A stretch of 64,000 bases of DNA from Blasia pusilla (taxonomy: Eukaryota; Marchantiophyta; Marchantiopsida; Blasiales): the NCBI GenBank assembly GCA_050084515.1, contig CM114272.1:28024001-28088000 (forward strand), read 5' to 3'. Below are positions 33,370-44,261 of the stretch, one piece after another (position 1 is the first letter of the stretch; each line of letters begins with the position of its first letter). Made by a program: the position numbers and the translations under genes. Below the pieces are notes generated by a model. That model searched no databases and was not told the origin of the DNA. It was given only the letters and a program-made list of their open reading frames with translations.

Positions 33370-35830
33370 TGACCTACTACCCTATACACATCTCGGACAC
33401 ATCCATCGTCTCGTGGGAACTACATCAAAAGGGGGGGTCAGACATGACATATACCACCCTCGAGAACAACATCACATACCAACATGGTGGCTGCACCCCT
33501 CGCAAATCCGCACAACATACACCTCAAGCCTGTAGATACCACTGCCAAGCTCGGATCCACTATCCCGTCTACGTTCGGAAGATGACATGGTGCACAATTG
33601 CACACATGATCCTTCCAAACCATACCATCACATCCCTACAACATGAGGACTTCGGTCAGTAATACCTCGTGCACACGTAGGATTGTGCACCCTACAATGA
33701 CATCTAGTGTCGTGGGTGCCGCCTGCTGTAAATACACGTAATCCCCAAGATGAAACCTCCTAATCCCTGGACGATAACCTCCTCTACGAATGGTCGCGTA
33801 CCTCAATGTATCTCTATGTTGAGCAATAGCTAAGTTCTCAAAGGCCATAGGCATAACTCTACGAAAAATTTCCGCCCTCTGAGAACACGCTTGTACCCAT
33901 ACATCTGGGTCATCAAGATCTAACACCTCCGCCATGTCACGTCAAATGGCTGCAGGTAAATCTAGATCTCTCCCAAAGAGCAAAAAGTACGGTGAAAATG
34001 ACGCCAAGGATGCCTGCCGACTAAAGCGATAACCCATAGCCAACCATGGCAACTGTAGGTCCCACTCCCTCAACTATCCTCGCTACAAGCCATACTTGCG
34101 CAATCCTCACTTCACCGTCTGTACTACTCTCTCCGCCAACCCATCCGCCTCAGGATGATCTCTGGACGTGATGCGATGATATATCAACGCCTGATCACAC
34201 AAGGCCTGAAACTCCCCCCTGAACTCGGTACCCTGGTCAGTCAACATCTCCGCCTGTGCTCCAAAATGACTAAGCACACGATCTAGAAACGCATAAGTTG
34301 TTCCCTCGCTCGCCTTGTCCGGTAGTGCCATCAACTCTATCCACTTGGAGAAATGCTCTGCCATGACCAACATGTACTTGTGATGACGCCTCGTCAATGG
34401 CAAAGGTCCCGCAAAGTCTAAACTCCACCGATAACCTAAACCCATAATTGGCAAAGGATGTAACTGCGGAGTGGGAGCATTGAAGGATGCTCGCACCCTG
34501 TCACATACCATACATTTGGCCATAAACTGTTGTACCCCAATATGCATGTCGCGCCACCAATACTGAATCTGGAGTAAGTTGTAAGTACGCTTCACTCCAA
34601 AATGTCCCAACTCCTCATGGGCATGTCGCACTACACGTGCTCACTGGGAAAGATGAGGTACAACTCGTATCCTACCATCTCCCCATACCCGCAAAATGTG
34701 AGTCCCCTCCCACCTGAACCTCTTGGCTCGTTGTAGGATCCGCTCCCGCTCCCTTGCACTCACTGTGCTCGCTATGACGTCAGTGCGCAAGAACTCCACA
34801 ACCTCCACGTCGTCATGGATATCACGACCACATGTCACCTCCTCACTGACCTCCTGATCCAAAGACTCATCATCCAACCCCACCACTGGAGTCATCACCT
34901 ATGGATGACCTACCATAGTCAACCAACAAAGATAGGCATATGCATGCCAACCGGGCACTATCTCCTCATCAATCTCTCCGTGCCATCGAGCTCTTGTATC
35001 GTCTCTCTGACTCGAACATGGGTTACGACTCAACCCGCATCTTGGTTCAGTCGGCCTGGCCTATGAACCACCTCAAACTCATACTCCTGTAGTAATAGAG
35101 CCCACCTGGCAAGCTTTCCCATAAGCTTGTCGAACTCCATCAACCACCTCAACGGCTGATGATTGGTGATAAGTGTGAAAGGGTTACCGATTAAATAGCA
35201 CCTGAAATGTACCACGGCCCACACTGCAACCAAGCACTCTCCATCGTAAGAGCTGTACTTTGCCTCTGCAATATTGTTCGATCGGCTGGCATAAGCCACA
35301 ATGAACTCCCTCTCTTCGTCACCCCTCAGAGTAAGCACTGCTCCTAGACCCAATATGCTCCAATCCGTATGTAACTAGAATGGGCGACCTCTAACCGGTC
35401 TTTGTAAAATGGGTGAGGACGTCAACCTGTCCTTGGCCTCCTGAAATGCTTGCTCATGATCATCTTCCCACAACCAAACCTGATCAAGTCTCGTCAACAA
35501 GGTCAAAGACTTTGCGATCGCACTAAAACCCTTGACATACCGTCGATAGAAGTTTTCCAGTCCAAGAAACGCTAAGACTCGACTCACATCTGTAGAGCGT
35601 GGAATTTGCGCAATACCCTCCAGCTTTGTCTGCTAAATGCCTAACCCACTCGGGTATATGGTGTGTCCCAAGTACTCAATCTGCTCCTGAAAAAGTCTGC
35701 ACTTGCCTGGATATAACTTCAGTCCATGTAACTACAATCGCCGAAACACCTCCTCCAAGTGTCGCTCATGCTCCTCAACCGTGGAAATGAAGATAAAAAT
35801 ATCATCTATTAGTAAGGAAAACCATCTCAG
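33370..35830 (-). pseudogene. gypsy pol remnant: RT, RNase H, integrase, PHD finger
   Basis: RT keeps the catalytic motif as LIDDIFIF (35801-35810), where Y-D-D is expected, plus EYLGHTI and FLGLENFYRRYVKGF. RNase H runs 35353-35030 with TNHQPL, where TDHQPL is usual, and QEYEFEVVHRPG. Integrase at 34631-34107 has an HH-CC zinc finger ending CMVCDRVRA, catalytic Asp in SLDFAGPL, Asp in LTDQGTEF, and the Glu region as EADGLAERVV. The C-terminal part at 33935-33636 has GDYVYLQQ. A PHD finger (LRCMLCG, then CSRGWYMSCLTPP after a frameshift, then WMCPRC) follows at 33560-33370. Stops and frameshifts occur in RT and the PHD finger. Protease and the RT fingers are missing. Confidence 0.88.
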
Positions 35831-35889
35831 ACTCTCCTCCGTAATTCTCGGTCGAAGATCCCATACCAATACTAGAATGACTACGCCTT

Positions 35890-36591
35890 AGTCACTCCAT
35901 ATGTAGCAATGATCAGCCTCCTCATGCGCATGAATGCCTCTCTCAGACTCTCACCCGATCGTCGCTGAAAATCCTGTAGACTCTTCAGCTTGTTGGTGCG
36001 TACGCCTTGGTAGCTCTTCCCCAACTGTCAGAAGAACTCCACTGTGGGACTGAAACTGGGTGGCCCTCTACTACCATAGGTCTCTGCCACATCGCCTGTC
36101 TCACTGCCCTCCTCTCCATCTAGTCTCCGGGCTGATGGTGTGGGTCTCTCTGCTCTCACGATCCCATCATATACCTCGCAACCACTAGTGGACACATACC
36201 CTGGAGCCCAATACATCCTCCAGGCATCGATCTCTACTGAATATAGTGATCAAAACTCCATGTAGTCATCCATCGAAGGACCCTCCAAGTGCTGAAACAA
36301 CCCCTTCCATGCCATGAAAGGGTTGAACCATGTCGGGGCCCGTATCTCTTGGAAGTTGTACCACGGGTCGAACTCTTGGATAAAATCATCTAAGTCGATG
36401 GTGCCCACTGCACCCGAGAAACGACGCATGCCCCGATGGCCCATGTCGTCCATCTCTAGCCGAGTGATATTGTCTCCGTCTGCGATCTCATCACCAGACC
36501 CAATGTCTAGTGATGACGATCCATCCACATATGGATGTCGAGGTAGGTCCTCACTGGTAACCCCTCGGTATCTCACTTCACGCCGTGTCAC
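35890..36591 (-). pseudogene. gypsy gag remnant
   Basis: Frame 36591-36250 contains RRFSGAVGTIDLDDFIQEF and PTWFNPFMAWKGLFQHLEGP, a capsid N-terminal pattern of Ty3/gypsy gag. A further frame at 36216-36028 and the stretch to 35890 (RRSGESLREAFMRMRRL) continue the capsid. One stop and at least one frameshift interrupt it. Gag runs almost directly into the late RT palm, with the zinc knuckle, protease and early RT lost. Confidence 0.72.
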
Positions 36592-38240
36592 TCCACTACT
36601 GCTGCTCGCACTACCCCATTCTTCCGAACACTCAAAGAACGCCGTGATGACAACCCTGTCTCACCCGCTCAAGCACTCAGACTCACCGAAAGTCTCCCAC
36701 ACTCCTCACTAGCTCACCTATGCTAACGCCAATCCCGTGATGACACACCCAAGCTTACATACACTCAACACTCAGGCTCACCATGAGCCTCCCAACTGAC
36801 TCTACTAACCTAGTGAAACTCTCTTGGCTCATACACGCGACCCCTACTTGGCAACCGCCGTATATCCACCAACATGCTACACATGAAAAGAGTCTACACT
36901 CGTCACCATCACTGCACCCACCTAGCACCAGCTACTACCCAATACCCACCACTCTCAATCACACACGACAAGTGCGGGAAAAGGGACTCGAATGGATAAC
37001 CTGATCACGCCCTCCAACCTACGCATCGTCAACACTCACTCCTCCATGTGGTACGACAACCTCTGCAACACGACACTCTCCTCGACCACCACGTCGAACC
37101 TCCCATCAGCAGATGCAAACTACCCGTCGGCATCAGTGCATGTTTCTCCAGCACTACCACTCCGTCGAAACACTCTCCACCACAACCTGTCGGTGCGGAC
37201 AACTCATCTCACCACCAATCCGCAACAAACAACCACTACCAATGGACTATGAGGGTCGTCGAAAAAATCTCAACCCTGGAAAATCCAAGGTAAGCCCCCT
37301 CTGCCATGTTCGCGCCCGCCCACTTCCTCTACCTCGCTCAACCCCGTCGGCCCTACAACCACATCGTGCCCTACCACGTTCCCATCCAACCACGTTCCTC
37401 CTTAGCGTCTAGCACGTCGTCGGGGTAGTAAATACGTGGGGGGTGCCTTCCGGACCCTTCCGGCCGCCTCCACGACCTTAAAGACCCTCCGCGAGGCCGC
37501 CTGTGACCTAACCTAGCCTGCCTCCGCGCCCCATTTGCCTCGGCCTCCTGCTCTTTCCCGGCCCACCTGCTTGCGTACACTCGACGCCACACTGTGCGCT
37601 ACACCCGACTGCTGTCCCCCGTCACCCTGCACTAAAGAAATCTACGAAAAATGGACATCGCTTCTGCGCATGGCCTTCCGAACACAAAATGACCAACACA
37701 TCACAACCAGCATCTCTAAGGGCTCCCGACCGAGGCAACTCGCTTGCCTACCTGCAAACAACGAATTCCCACCAGCCCCCTGACATCTTTCTCATGTGAA
37801 AATAAAGAGTAGTAAAAATGGCACACCCAGCCTTAGACTCCACTCCTCAATCTACATCGGCATATCGAGCCTCATCCACCCTGCGTTATCAAGGAATCCA
37901 GACGCTAGCACCCTAGTCCTATCTCACACACATACAAGAGAGGTGCTCCAAAGGCCCAACATGAGAAAGATGGCTTAGGAAAGCCATCTTCCTCTCTTAT
38001 GTAGGGTTGGAAAGAGCCAAAAAGCTCTTCCCTTAAAAATAGGTATCCCCTTGGTAACTTACGCGCACAGGTTACCAGGGGCGGGTGACCTGGTCAACAA
38101 GTTATCCGGTTGTGAAAGACCTCAACAGGAAAGTTGTCAGAAATGACGTTCTTGACACAATGGACTTATTCTCAACCTCATTCGACATAGTGGGACAAAG
38201 TTACACTCAATATAGTCCGCTGGCTCCTAGGCCCTATCCA
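36592..38240 (-). other. probable gypsy leader and 5' LTR
   Basis: Low-complexity C-rich DNA on the + strand. No tRNA-Met primer-binding site of the usual plant type was found. A TATA-like CTACATAAGAG (read on -) sits near 38005 in a promoter-like setting. Frames here lack domains. Confidence 0.45.
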
Positions 38241-38261
38241 CGATAGATCTTGGCCTATCGG

Positions 38262-39291
38262 CTACTCAGATGTGACATCTTGTTGAATAGATATCTCCTC
38301 CACCATTGTTGTACCATGATTTGTAGGTTGACCATCTTCTTGAATGGATATGTCCTCCATAATGGTGGTAGAATTATTCATAGGTTGTCCATCTTGAGGT
38401 ACATAGATATCCTCCATAATAGGAATGCTACATGTTACATTGGGAATGTCCTTAATCCCCTCATGGTTCGCGGGCCTACAAAAAAAAGTTTGGAATATAA
38501 TCATCAAAATTTCATTGGATAATGCATCGTATGTGTGATATAGGAAATGTGAGAAACTACATACCATGCCTACAACTACCTTACCTAGAAATTAGGTCTT
38601 GCATAGTAGTTCGATCGTCACAGAGGTTGTGATGGCTTCCTCCTTTTACTTCTCTTCTTCTCTTGTAATCTCTTTGATAGATTGCATTTTTTTGTTTTTT
38701 CATTGCTAAACTCTTGGCACGAAGAAGTCGTTTTCGTTTCTGGGCCTCCCCACATAATACCTTTTGGAAGTCACGAAAAGAAGTTGGATTTGATGGAATA
38801 ATAAGTCTGTGCAACCAGATTGCATGCAAAAATGTTAGAAACGAACACCAAGAATTTGGGTGAGTAGGCTAAAACAGGCTCAAAAGGATTAGAATCGAAA
38901 TTGCAAATTATCGGCCATAGGAAAAACTCACGTGGGAGATGATTCAATGAGGAGAGGGGTTGGTTGTCGTTTTCTTCGATCTCCTAACTTTTGAGCACGA
39001 ATTGCTCAATTTCTTTTTTGGGCCTTGGCGCGAAGTACCTTTCGATAATCGCGTAAATCTACAAGATTTTCTGGAAGAGGAAGTCTATACACACAATAAG
39101 GCCAACATATTGTTAGATTATATGGAAAAAATTTGCATTTGAACACCCTCACAAAAGCACAACAATTGAAAGATATTGGAGGAACTTGGCACCGTACGTT
39201 GGGGATATTAGACTAAGTGGAGCAGGAGGTACTTCTCCATGTTGCAATCTTTGAGGTAAATTTGTAATATCACGAAGTGCACGATGCTCCA
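38262..39291 (-). pseudogene. N-terminal exons of the Helitron RepHel gene
   Basis: Four exons on the - strand with good splice sites: 39291-39198 (starting MEHRALRDITNLPQ), 39084-38932, 38806-38585 and 38475 to about 38262. Exons 2 and 3 encode similar modules: each starts with a Leu/Pro-rich stretch, then DYRKVLRAKAQKR or DFQKVLCGEAQKR, then a basic segment. Exon 4 encodes three short repeats built on MEDI-DGQP. Exon 2 has an in-frame stop after AQKRN. Reading resumes on the far side of the gypsy insertion at about 33180. Assignment to RepHel is by position and by the basic N-terminal modules usual in plant Helitrons, so it is partly inference. Confidence 0.6.
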
Positions 39292-39339
39292 TCCTAACAT
39301 CCAAAAATATCTGCTAGACACACGAAGAGAAAAATGGTA

Positions 39340-39945
39340 AGAAACTGGAGAAATAGATTAAGATGAAAAAAAACATAGAGTGAAAAAATTAGTAACAAAC
39401 TTCAAAATTCCCCTTGAAAAGAAAGGAAAAGAGTGGAAAATTTATTTTGAACCAAGAAAAAAAAACGGGGAATTGAGAAGATAATATTGAAGAGAAATAA
39501 GACAGAAGGTGTGATGTAGTAGATGAAAAATTGGCACTAAAATGGAAAGGAAGGGAGAAAGTGGAGAAGAATAAAAAAGTAGAGTGAAAGAAGGGAAAAG
39601 AAAGAAAAAAAGTGGATCAAAATCTTTGGAACCTAAAAAAAAGATGGGGAATTTAGAAGAAAAAATTGAAGAGAAATAAGATAGAACTTATGATGCAGTA
39701 GAGTAAAAGTGAAATGGGAAGGGAGGGAAAAAGTGGAGAAAAGACTAAAAAAAGTGGAGAAAAAAATAGGAAGGGAAGGGGAAATTTTGAGAAAAAATCA
39801 TGAAAAAAAATTTAAGAGGGGGGGAGAATAGAAGGGAAGAAATCATTTTATTGGAATTTCTTTTTTTTAAGTTAGCGAGGGAAAGAAAAAATAAATTAGT
39901 GAAGGAAAGAAAAGGAAAAATAAAAAATGAAAATAGAGAATTTTG
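39340..39945 (+). repeat. purine-rich tract in the Helitron leader
   Basis: About 600 bases almost free of C on the + strand, with few T. It contains a duplicated block, GAGAAATAAGA preceded by AATTGAA, near 39490 and 39672, so parts arose by duplication of about 185 bases. It lies directly upstream of the RepHel start codon on the opposite strand. Confidence 0.8.
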
Positions 39946-40054
39946 GCCTACCAATTTTCCACCGTCCGATTGTTTCGATCCGGAGCGTGAGATCTAGGTG
40001 AGGCGAATCTGACGATGTAGGATCATAGGTGCATCACCACCGTCGGATTTAGGG

Positions 40055-40138
40055 CTCTGAGATCGGACACTCCGATCTCAGAGTTGTGTCACAGCCATTA
40101 GATCAAGGGGCGGAGATCGGACAGTCCTATCTCCGCCC
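40055..40138. repeat. two tandem hairpins in the Helitron leader
   Basis: 40055-40067 and 40071-40083 are exact 13-bp complements (CTCTGAGATCGGA) with a CAC loop. 40108-40121 and 40125-40138 are 14-bp arms with one mismatch and a CAG loop. Both arms share the core GAGATCGGA. Confidence 0.9.
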
Positions 40139-40173
40139 AAGTTCAACGGCCTCCTCGCCGCCCTCGCTCATTT

Positions 40174-40415
40174 CGCACAGGCCGCTCGGGCCTGTGCGTT
40201 CCCTCTCGATGCCTCGTCTAAACGCCCTCCCTCTTGGTCGGTGCCTCACTCTCTCGCGCAGAATCTGCACAGGCCGCTCAGGCCCGTGCGCTCCCCCGCC
40301 GCTCCCCTCCCCCACCCCCCCGACCTTCCTTTTCGTCACTCTGCACAGGCCGCTCGGGCTTGTTTGCCCCGCCCTCGCTCACTCTATGGAGGCCACTCGG
40401 GCATGTCTGCTACGC
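40174..40415 (+). repeat. tandem GC-rich hairpin repeats
   Basis: Four spaced copies of a block like CACAGGCCGCTCGGGC at about 40176, 40268, 40343 and (diverged) 40387. The first is a near-palindrome, CGCACAGGC and GCCTGTGCG around a short loop. Downstream of each comes a CTCGCTCA- or CTCCC-type stretch. No protein domain was found in the overlapping frames. Confidence 0.75.
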
Positions 40416-41580
40416 TCGCCCTGTCTCTTGCGTTGTTTCTCAATCTGGCTCGGGGGTCATTTTTTACCGGCTCGGGGCTCTCCTCATTTTGCTTGGGCTC
40501 TGGTGTTTTAGCTCGAGGTTGCGCTCGTGAGCGCAAGCGCATGTCATGTTGCCCCCCTGCCCTTCTTTGTTGTTTGCGTGCAGGATCCGTTCCTGTTGAC
40601 TGATCTGTCACCTATAGGGAAACTTGCTCCCTTCCATTGTCGTCACCTTCGGGCAAGCCTGAGCGCTCACGGTCGAGCTTGAGCCCTGTGCTCTATTTTC
40701 CGCCTCCCCTTACGTTTGCCATCCAGGGCTCTCCCCGTGTTCACTTTGACGTTCACAGACACCTAACTCCAACTATCACCCGATGCTTGCTTCCCTTTGC
40801 TTGTGTAGATTTCATAGTTCTATTATTAGTATTGTTAGTAATCTGCTATTGGTGTATGCTGGTTTTGCATGTGTCAACATTCAAAAGCATGGAAGGAGAG
40901 AACTTACAGTATAGTAGTCGTCTTCAAAATGTACTCCTTGGATATACTCCTGCAATCATGTACAACGGTCAGCGTTGGGCAGAGTGGTTATATAACCCTG
41001 CCCCTAATTAGATGTTCATGCAATAGTAGGCAAGAATAGAAAGTAGAACTGAGAAAAAAATTGTTATATGAAGCGTGAAGCAAACACATGTACGCTCAAC
41101 TTTTTACTCTAATCAAAAAATGGAAATCCAAGCCTCACCTCCTGAGTGTGTAAAAACTGTGAGTGTGAACGGTGAATGCTGCAAGAGCGCGATGTGAGAC
41201 TTGGCTTAGTGGTTAAATACTTGTTACTAAGACCCCCGAAGTGTCCAAACCACCTCATTTCAAATCTGATTAGGTATCAAATTAGATTTCGTGGAATGAA
41301 ATCGCTAATGTCCTTCACTAACTCAACTACTTTCCTTAATGGTAAAAACCAGCTACCGGCTACTAAATTTAATACAACATATGGTTGGTTCTCGTACAAA
41401 AAATTTAGGTATGATCAAACCAAACACGCCGCCACGAAATGCCTAATAAAAAATCCACACGGGGCAGCCTGGGAGGGGAGTATGGAAGGACATGTGGCAA
41501 GACGGTAGGCCTTCATAACAGACATGTGTCATGCGGAGGAAGCCCCTGCCTAGAACCCCATACTCTTTTAATAGTATAGA

Positions 41581-44261
41581 TGGTAGCTCCCCCTATGCTG
41601 CCTCCACTTCCTTCTCCAAAGTAACTAAAACCAAACATTTATCTGCACCGAAGCAGCTCGGATGCTTGTAGGTGTCAGATTCTATTGAAAAGGCATTAAG
41701 AGGTGTCGCTATACGGAGAACACATAACGCTTTGAATATTGTTTCGACGTAAGTCCCAAAGCAAATGGCCACTTCAGTTCCTCACTTTCATGACCGATCT
41801 AAAATGAAATCAAATCTGAATTCAAATATAGGACTGCTGTGAGTTCCGTGTGCCCTCAAATATTTTGTGCTATTTTGTCTCTAAGAGGTAAGTTGAGACA
41901 CCTACTTGAGGAGGAGCTTCACTTCTTTAGGAAAGAAGATTACCCCATTAAGTAGCCTCCCCCTCCCTTCACATTATAGCATAGATGACCACTACGAGAA
42001 CAAGTCAGGAGCAATCTAAAGGATATGCCAAGGCTCTGACCACTTTTGTCCACGTGAAGAGAGTATGTGACTAGAAAAACTTTCCCAGATGACATCAATT
42101 TATAAAGCTTTGGACTAGGATTGACTGGAGGTTGTCTTGGTGAAAGGGACGGCAGAGGACCTGTCACCTAGGACTGTATATTCCTGTTCCGGTGAGCTAT
42201 CAGGATTCAGGATTCTGGTCGCGTGGACTTACAGTAATCATTGTCAAGATTCGTTGTGGGAGGGGCAGATCAGCCGTCAACTCTCAAACATCAGAAGAGG
42301 AGTTGTTACCCATACTCTCGTCCACGAGTACGGTGGCGGAGACTACGCGAGAGAAATGAGAGCACACACAACCGCGTGTGCAGGCAGCACGGGATCGGGC
42401 ATCGGTCCGACACGATCGTACTTTACCATTATAGTGGAAGAACTTCCGCTCAATTTTAACCGCTTGTGGAACTCTTGAAGGCATTCGTGAGACTCATGAG
42501 AGTCGGGGTGGATTGCAAGCATTCGAGTGGGAAAGTTTGTGCTAACTTCTGTGCTTCTATCTGTAGACGAGAATTCTAAGACCCTCAAATGTCACCGAAG
42601 TTTTAAAGACGAGAAATGCACGCAGACAGTTAATTGCAATAAGTCTAGTGTCAAGTATCTTCGGATCCAACTGCGCCGTTATGAGGCGGTACTTCTAGTA
42701 AGACGCTTACACCCGATCCCAGATAGCGGTCGAACCACGGCCCAGATCTTTTAGCGTTCACAGCGTTCCTCCCGACTGCTGGGAAGGCACGAAAATGGTA
42801 GGGAGACTAATAGAAGGGATAGAGACCGGGAGAGATTACAATCGTTCGCTTCGTGCTACATGACACGTTTAATCTAAAAAGTGGAAGCGGGCTTTATCTG
42901 GAAAGGCCTACGAGACCTGTTAGGATAAGTTGGGAAGATGAACGAGGTACCCTCTCTTTTTCCGAAGTCATAGGAAAGTTCACATAGCTCGGGGACGGCC
43001 GGGGACAGGCGAGAGCTTAGCGTTACGTATAACGCTAGATTTCATATGGTCCCACAAAATCCTTCCGCTTTAACTCTCGTTATCGTCCATACTACCGCTT
43101 GCTTTTGGACACTCTGTTTATGTTTCGAACATAATTTTCCCAGACAATGAAACTGGGGAAAATGAATCCTTAACAAGGAATTCCTATTTTTACCAACCAT
43201 TGATATGGAGAAGATGGAGTAAAATCTGAAAAGGAGGCATAGACAGAGGGCCAGGCTCCAGGAGTAAGCAAGTTTATTGTTGCTGCTGACAAGTTAATTG
43301 AATCCGGTCTTACAATTATATTACATGAAAAAACGAAGATGCGGGTAAGTAGCGAACTCGTGACTATTACCAACCTATGGCTACAATCGTCGCGCTAATA
43401 GACAAAAGTGGACGTGTGGCAACTATTTCATGAGGTAGAGCCGTTTGGCCATTGAGCACGATTCAACAGTTGAACAAAGCTCCAAAGATTTGTACTCTCA
43501 TAGTACATAGGCGAGCTGAATAGTTCGAAGCTCCGAAAACATGACCGAAAAACTCCTGGACATGCACAAGATTCCCGCTATATATTACGAGACAGTTTGT
43601 GTGTCAAATGCGAGACTGTCCTGTGGTACAAACTCTACTAAGCACCTTATCAGAAGAGCTCGTGCATCGTTAGGTTGTACCTCTACATTTTATTCCGCAG
43701 GAGCTCATTCACGGCGCCTCACTGCAAATGATACGACTTTCGTACAACATGAGCAATTATCCGGACAGTTGAGGAATAGGTCCAGCGCACGAGAGTAAAG
43801 CAGTATAGTACTTCAACACCTGTATTACACAAAATCCATAAGTTAACGTTTTACACATTTTCTCAAAAAGCGATAACATAAAGAGTGAACTTCTTACTTT
43901 AAGATTAAACGCTGAAAAGCGTCTAGACCATACACAGCCTCCTATTTTTGCGGTCTGTTAGTTTAAGAACAGTACATTCGAAACGATCTCACAAGCAATC
44001 GAGACTGTGGGCCAATCATGGAGTAAAATATAGCTACAACGTGTGGGAAGGCAAAGAGGGCCTTTTCGTCATAGTCATGCTCATAATGCGGAATAATTAA
44101 TGCCGTATCGGATTTTTTCCCCATTGTCCTAGGGATAGCCCACTGTTTGATTTCAAGTACATGAGGTAGGGAAATGAATCTTTGATGGTTCAGCAACTCC
44201 GAATCGACGGAAAACAAATGACTTGAAAGACAGTTCAAACACAAGTAAAAATTAAAATCAC
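41581..44261. other. intergenic; possible peptidase gene fragment and NUF2 3' region
   Basis: Mostly unrecognised. A short + strand stretch at about 42300-42350 encodes LVHEYGGGDYA, like a conserved motif of S9 prolyl-oligopeptidase-type hydrolases, but nothing around it extends the match. The right end should include the NUF2 3' UTR and perhaps its last exon. Confidence 0.4.

Larger units (their letters stand above)
33150..38240 (-). mobile_element. Ty3/gypsy LTR retrotransposon nested in the Helitron
   Basis: In - orientation: a probable 5' LTR and leader (about 38240-36620), gag (36591-35890), a truncated RT (35830-35375), RNase H (35353-35030), integrase (34898-33640) and a PHD finger (33623-33370). 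The leader includes a promoter-like CTACATAAGAG near 38005. I could not find a second LTR matching 37700-38230 near 33150-33400, so the 3' LTR is lost or too diverged. The boundaries are set by where Helitron coding resumes and are good to perhaps 50 bases. Frame breaks throughout mean it is inactive. Confidence 0.78.
27946..41580 (-). mobile_element. large Helitron with RepHel gene, interrupted by a gypsy element
   Basis: The 5' terminus on the - strand is clear: an A precedes TCTATACTATTAAAAGAG at 41580. The 3' region near 27950-27985 holds CCCCTGCATTGCACG, a degenerate form of the Helitron hairpin, followed by TTTAACTA where CTRR is expected. Between them are multi-exon RepHel coding remnants (39291 to 28004). 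A Ty3/gypsy element of about 5 kb sits inside the N-terminal coding part. Without it the Helitron would be about 8.6 kb. Helitrons move by rolling-circle replication with a HUH endonuclease and a Pif1-like helicase. Stops, frameshifts and a changed Walker A residue show this copy is dead. The exact 3' base is uncertain. Confidence 0.7.

Noticed and set aside
36314-36712. 132-aa + strand frame
   Set aside because: Antisense shadow of the gypsy gag region.
40086-40603. Overlapping + strand frames (141, 98 and 120 aa) as a Cys/Leu-rich protein
   Set aside because: They read through tandem GC-rich hairpin repeats in three frames, with no start context or domain.
40637-41011. 124-aa + strand frame with a hydrophobic stretch
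   Set aside because: Lies inside the Helitron, antisense to its leader, and has no recognisable family. One transmembrane-like run is not enough evidence.
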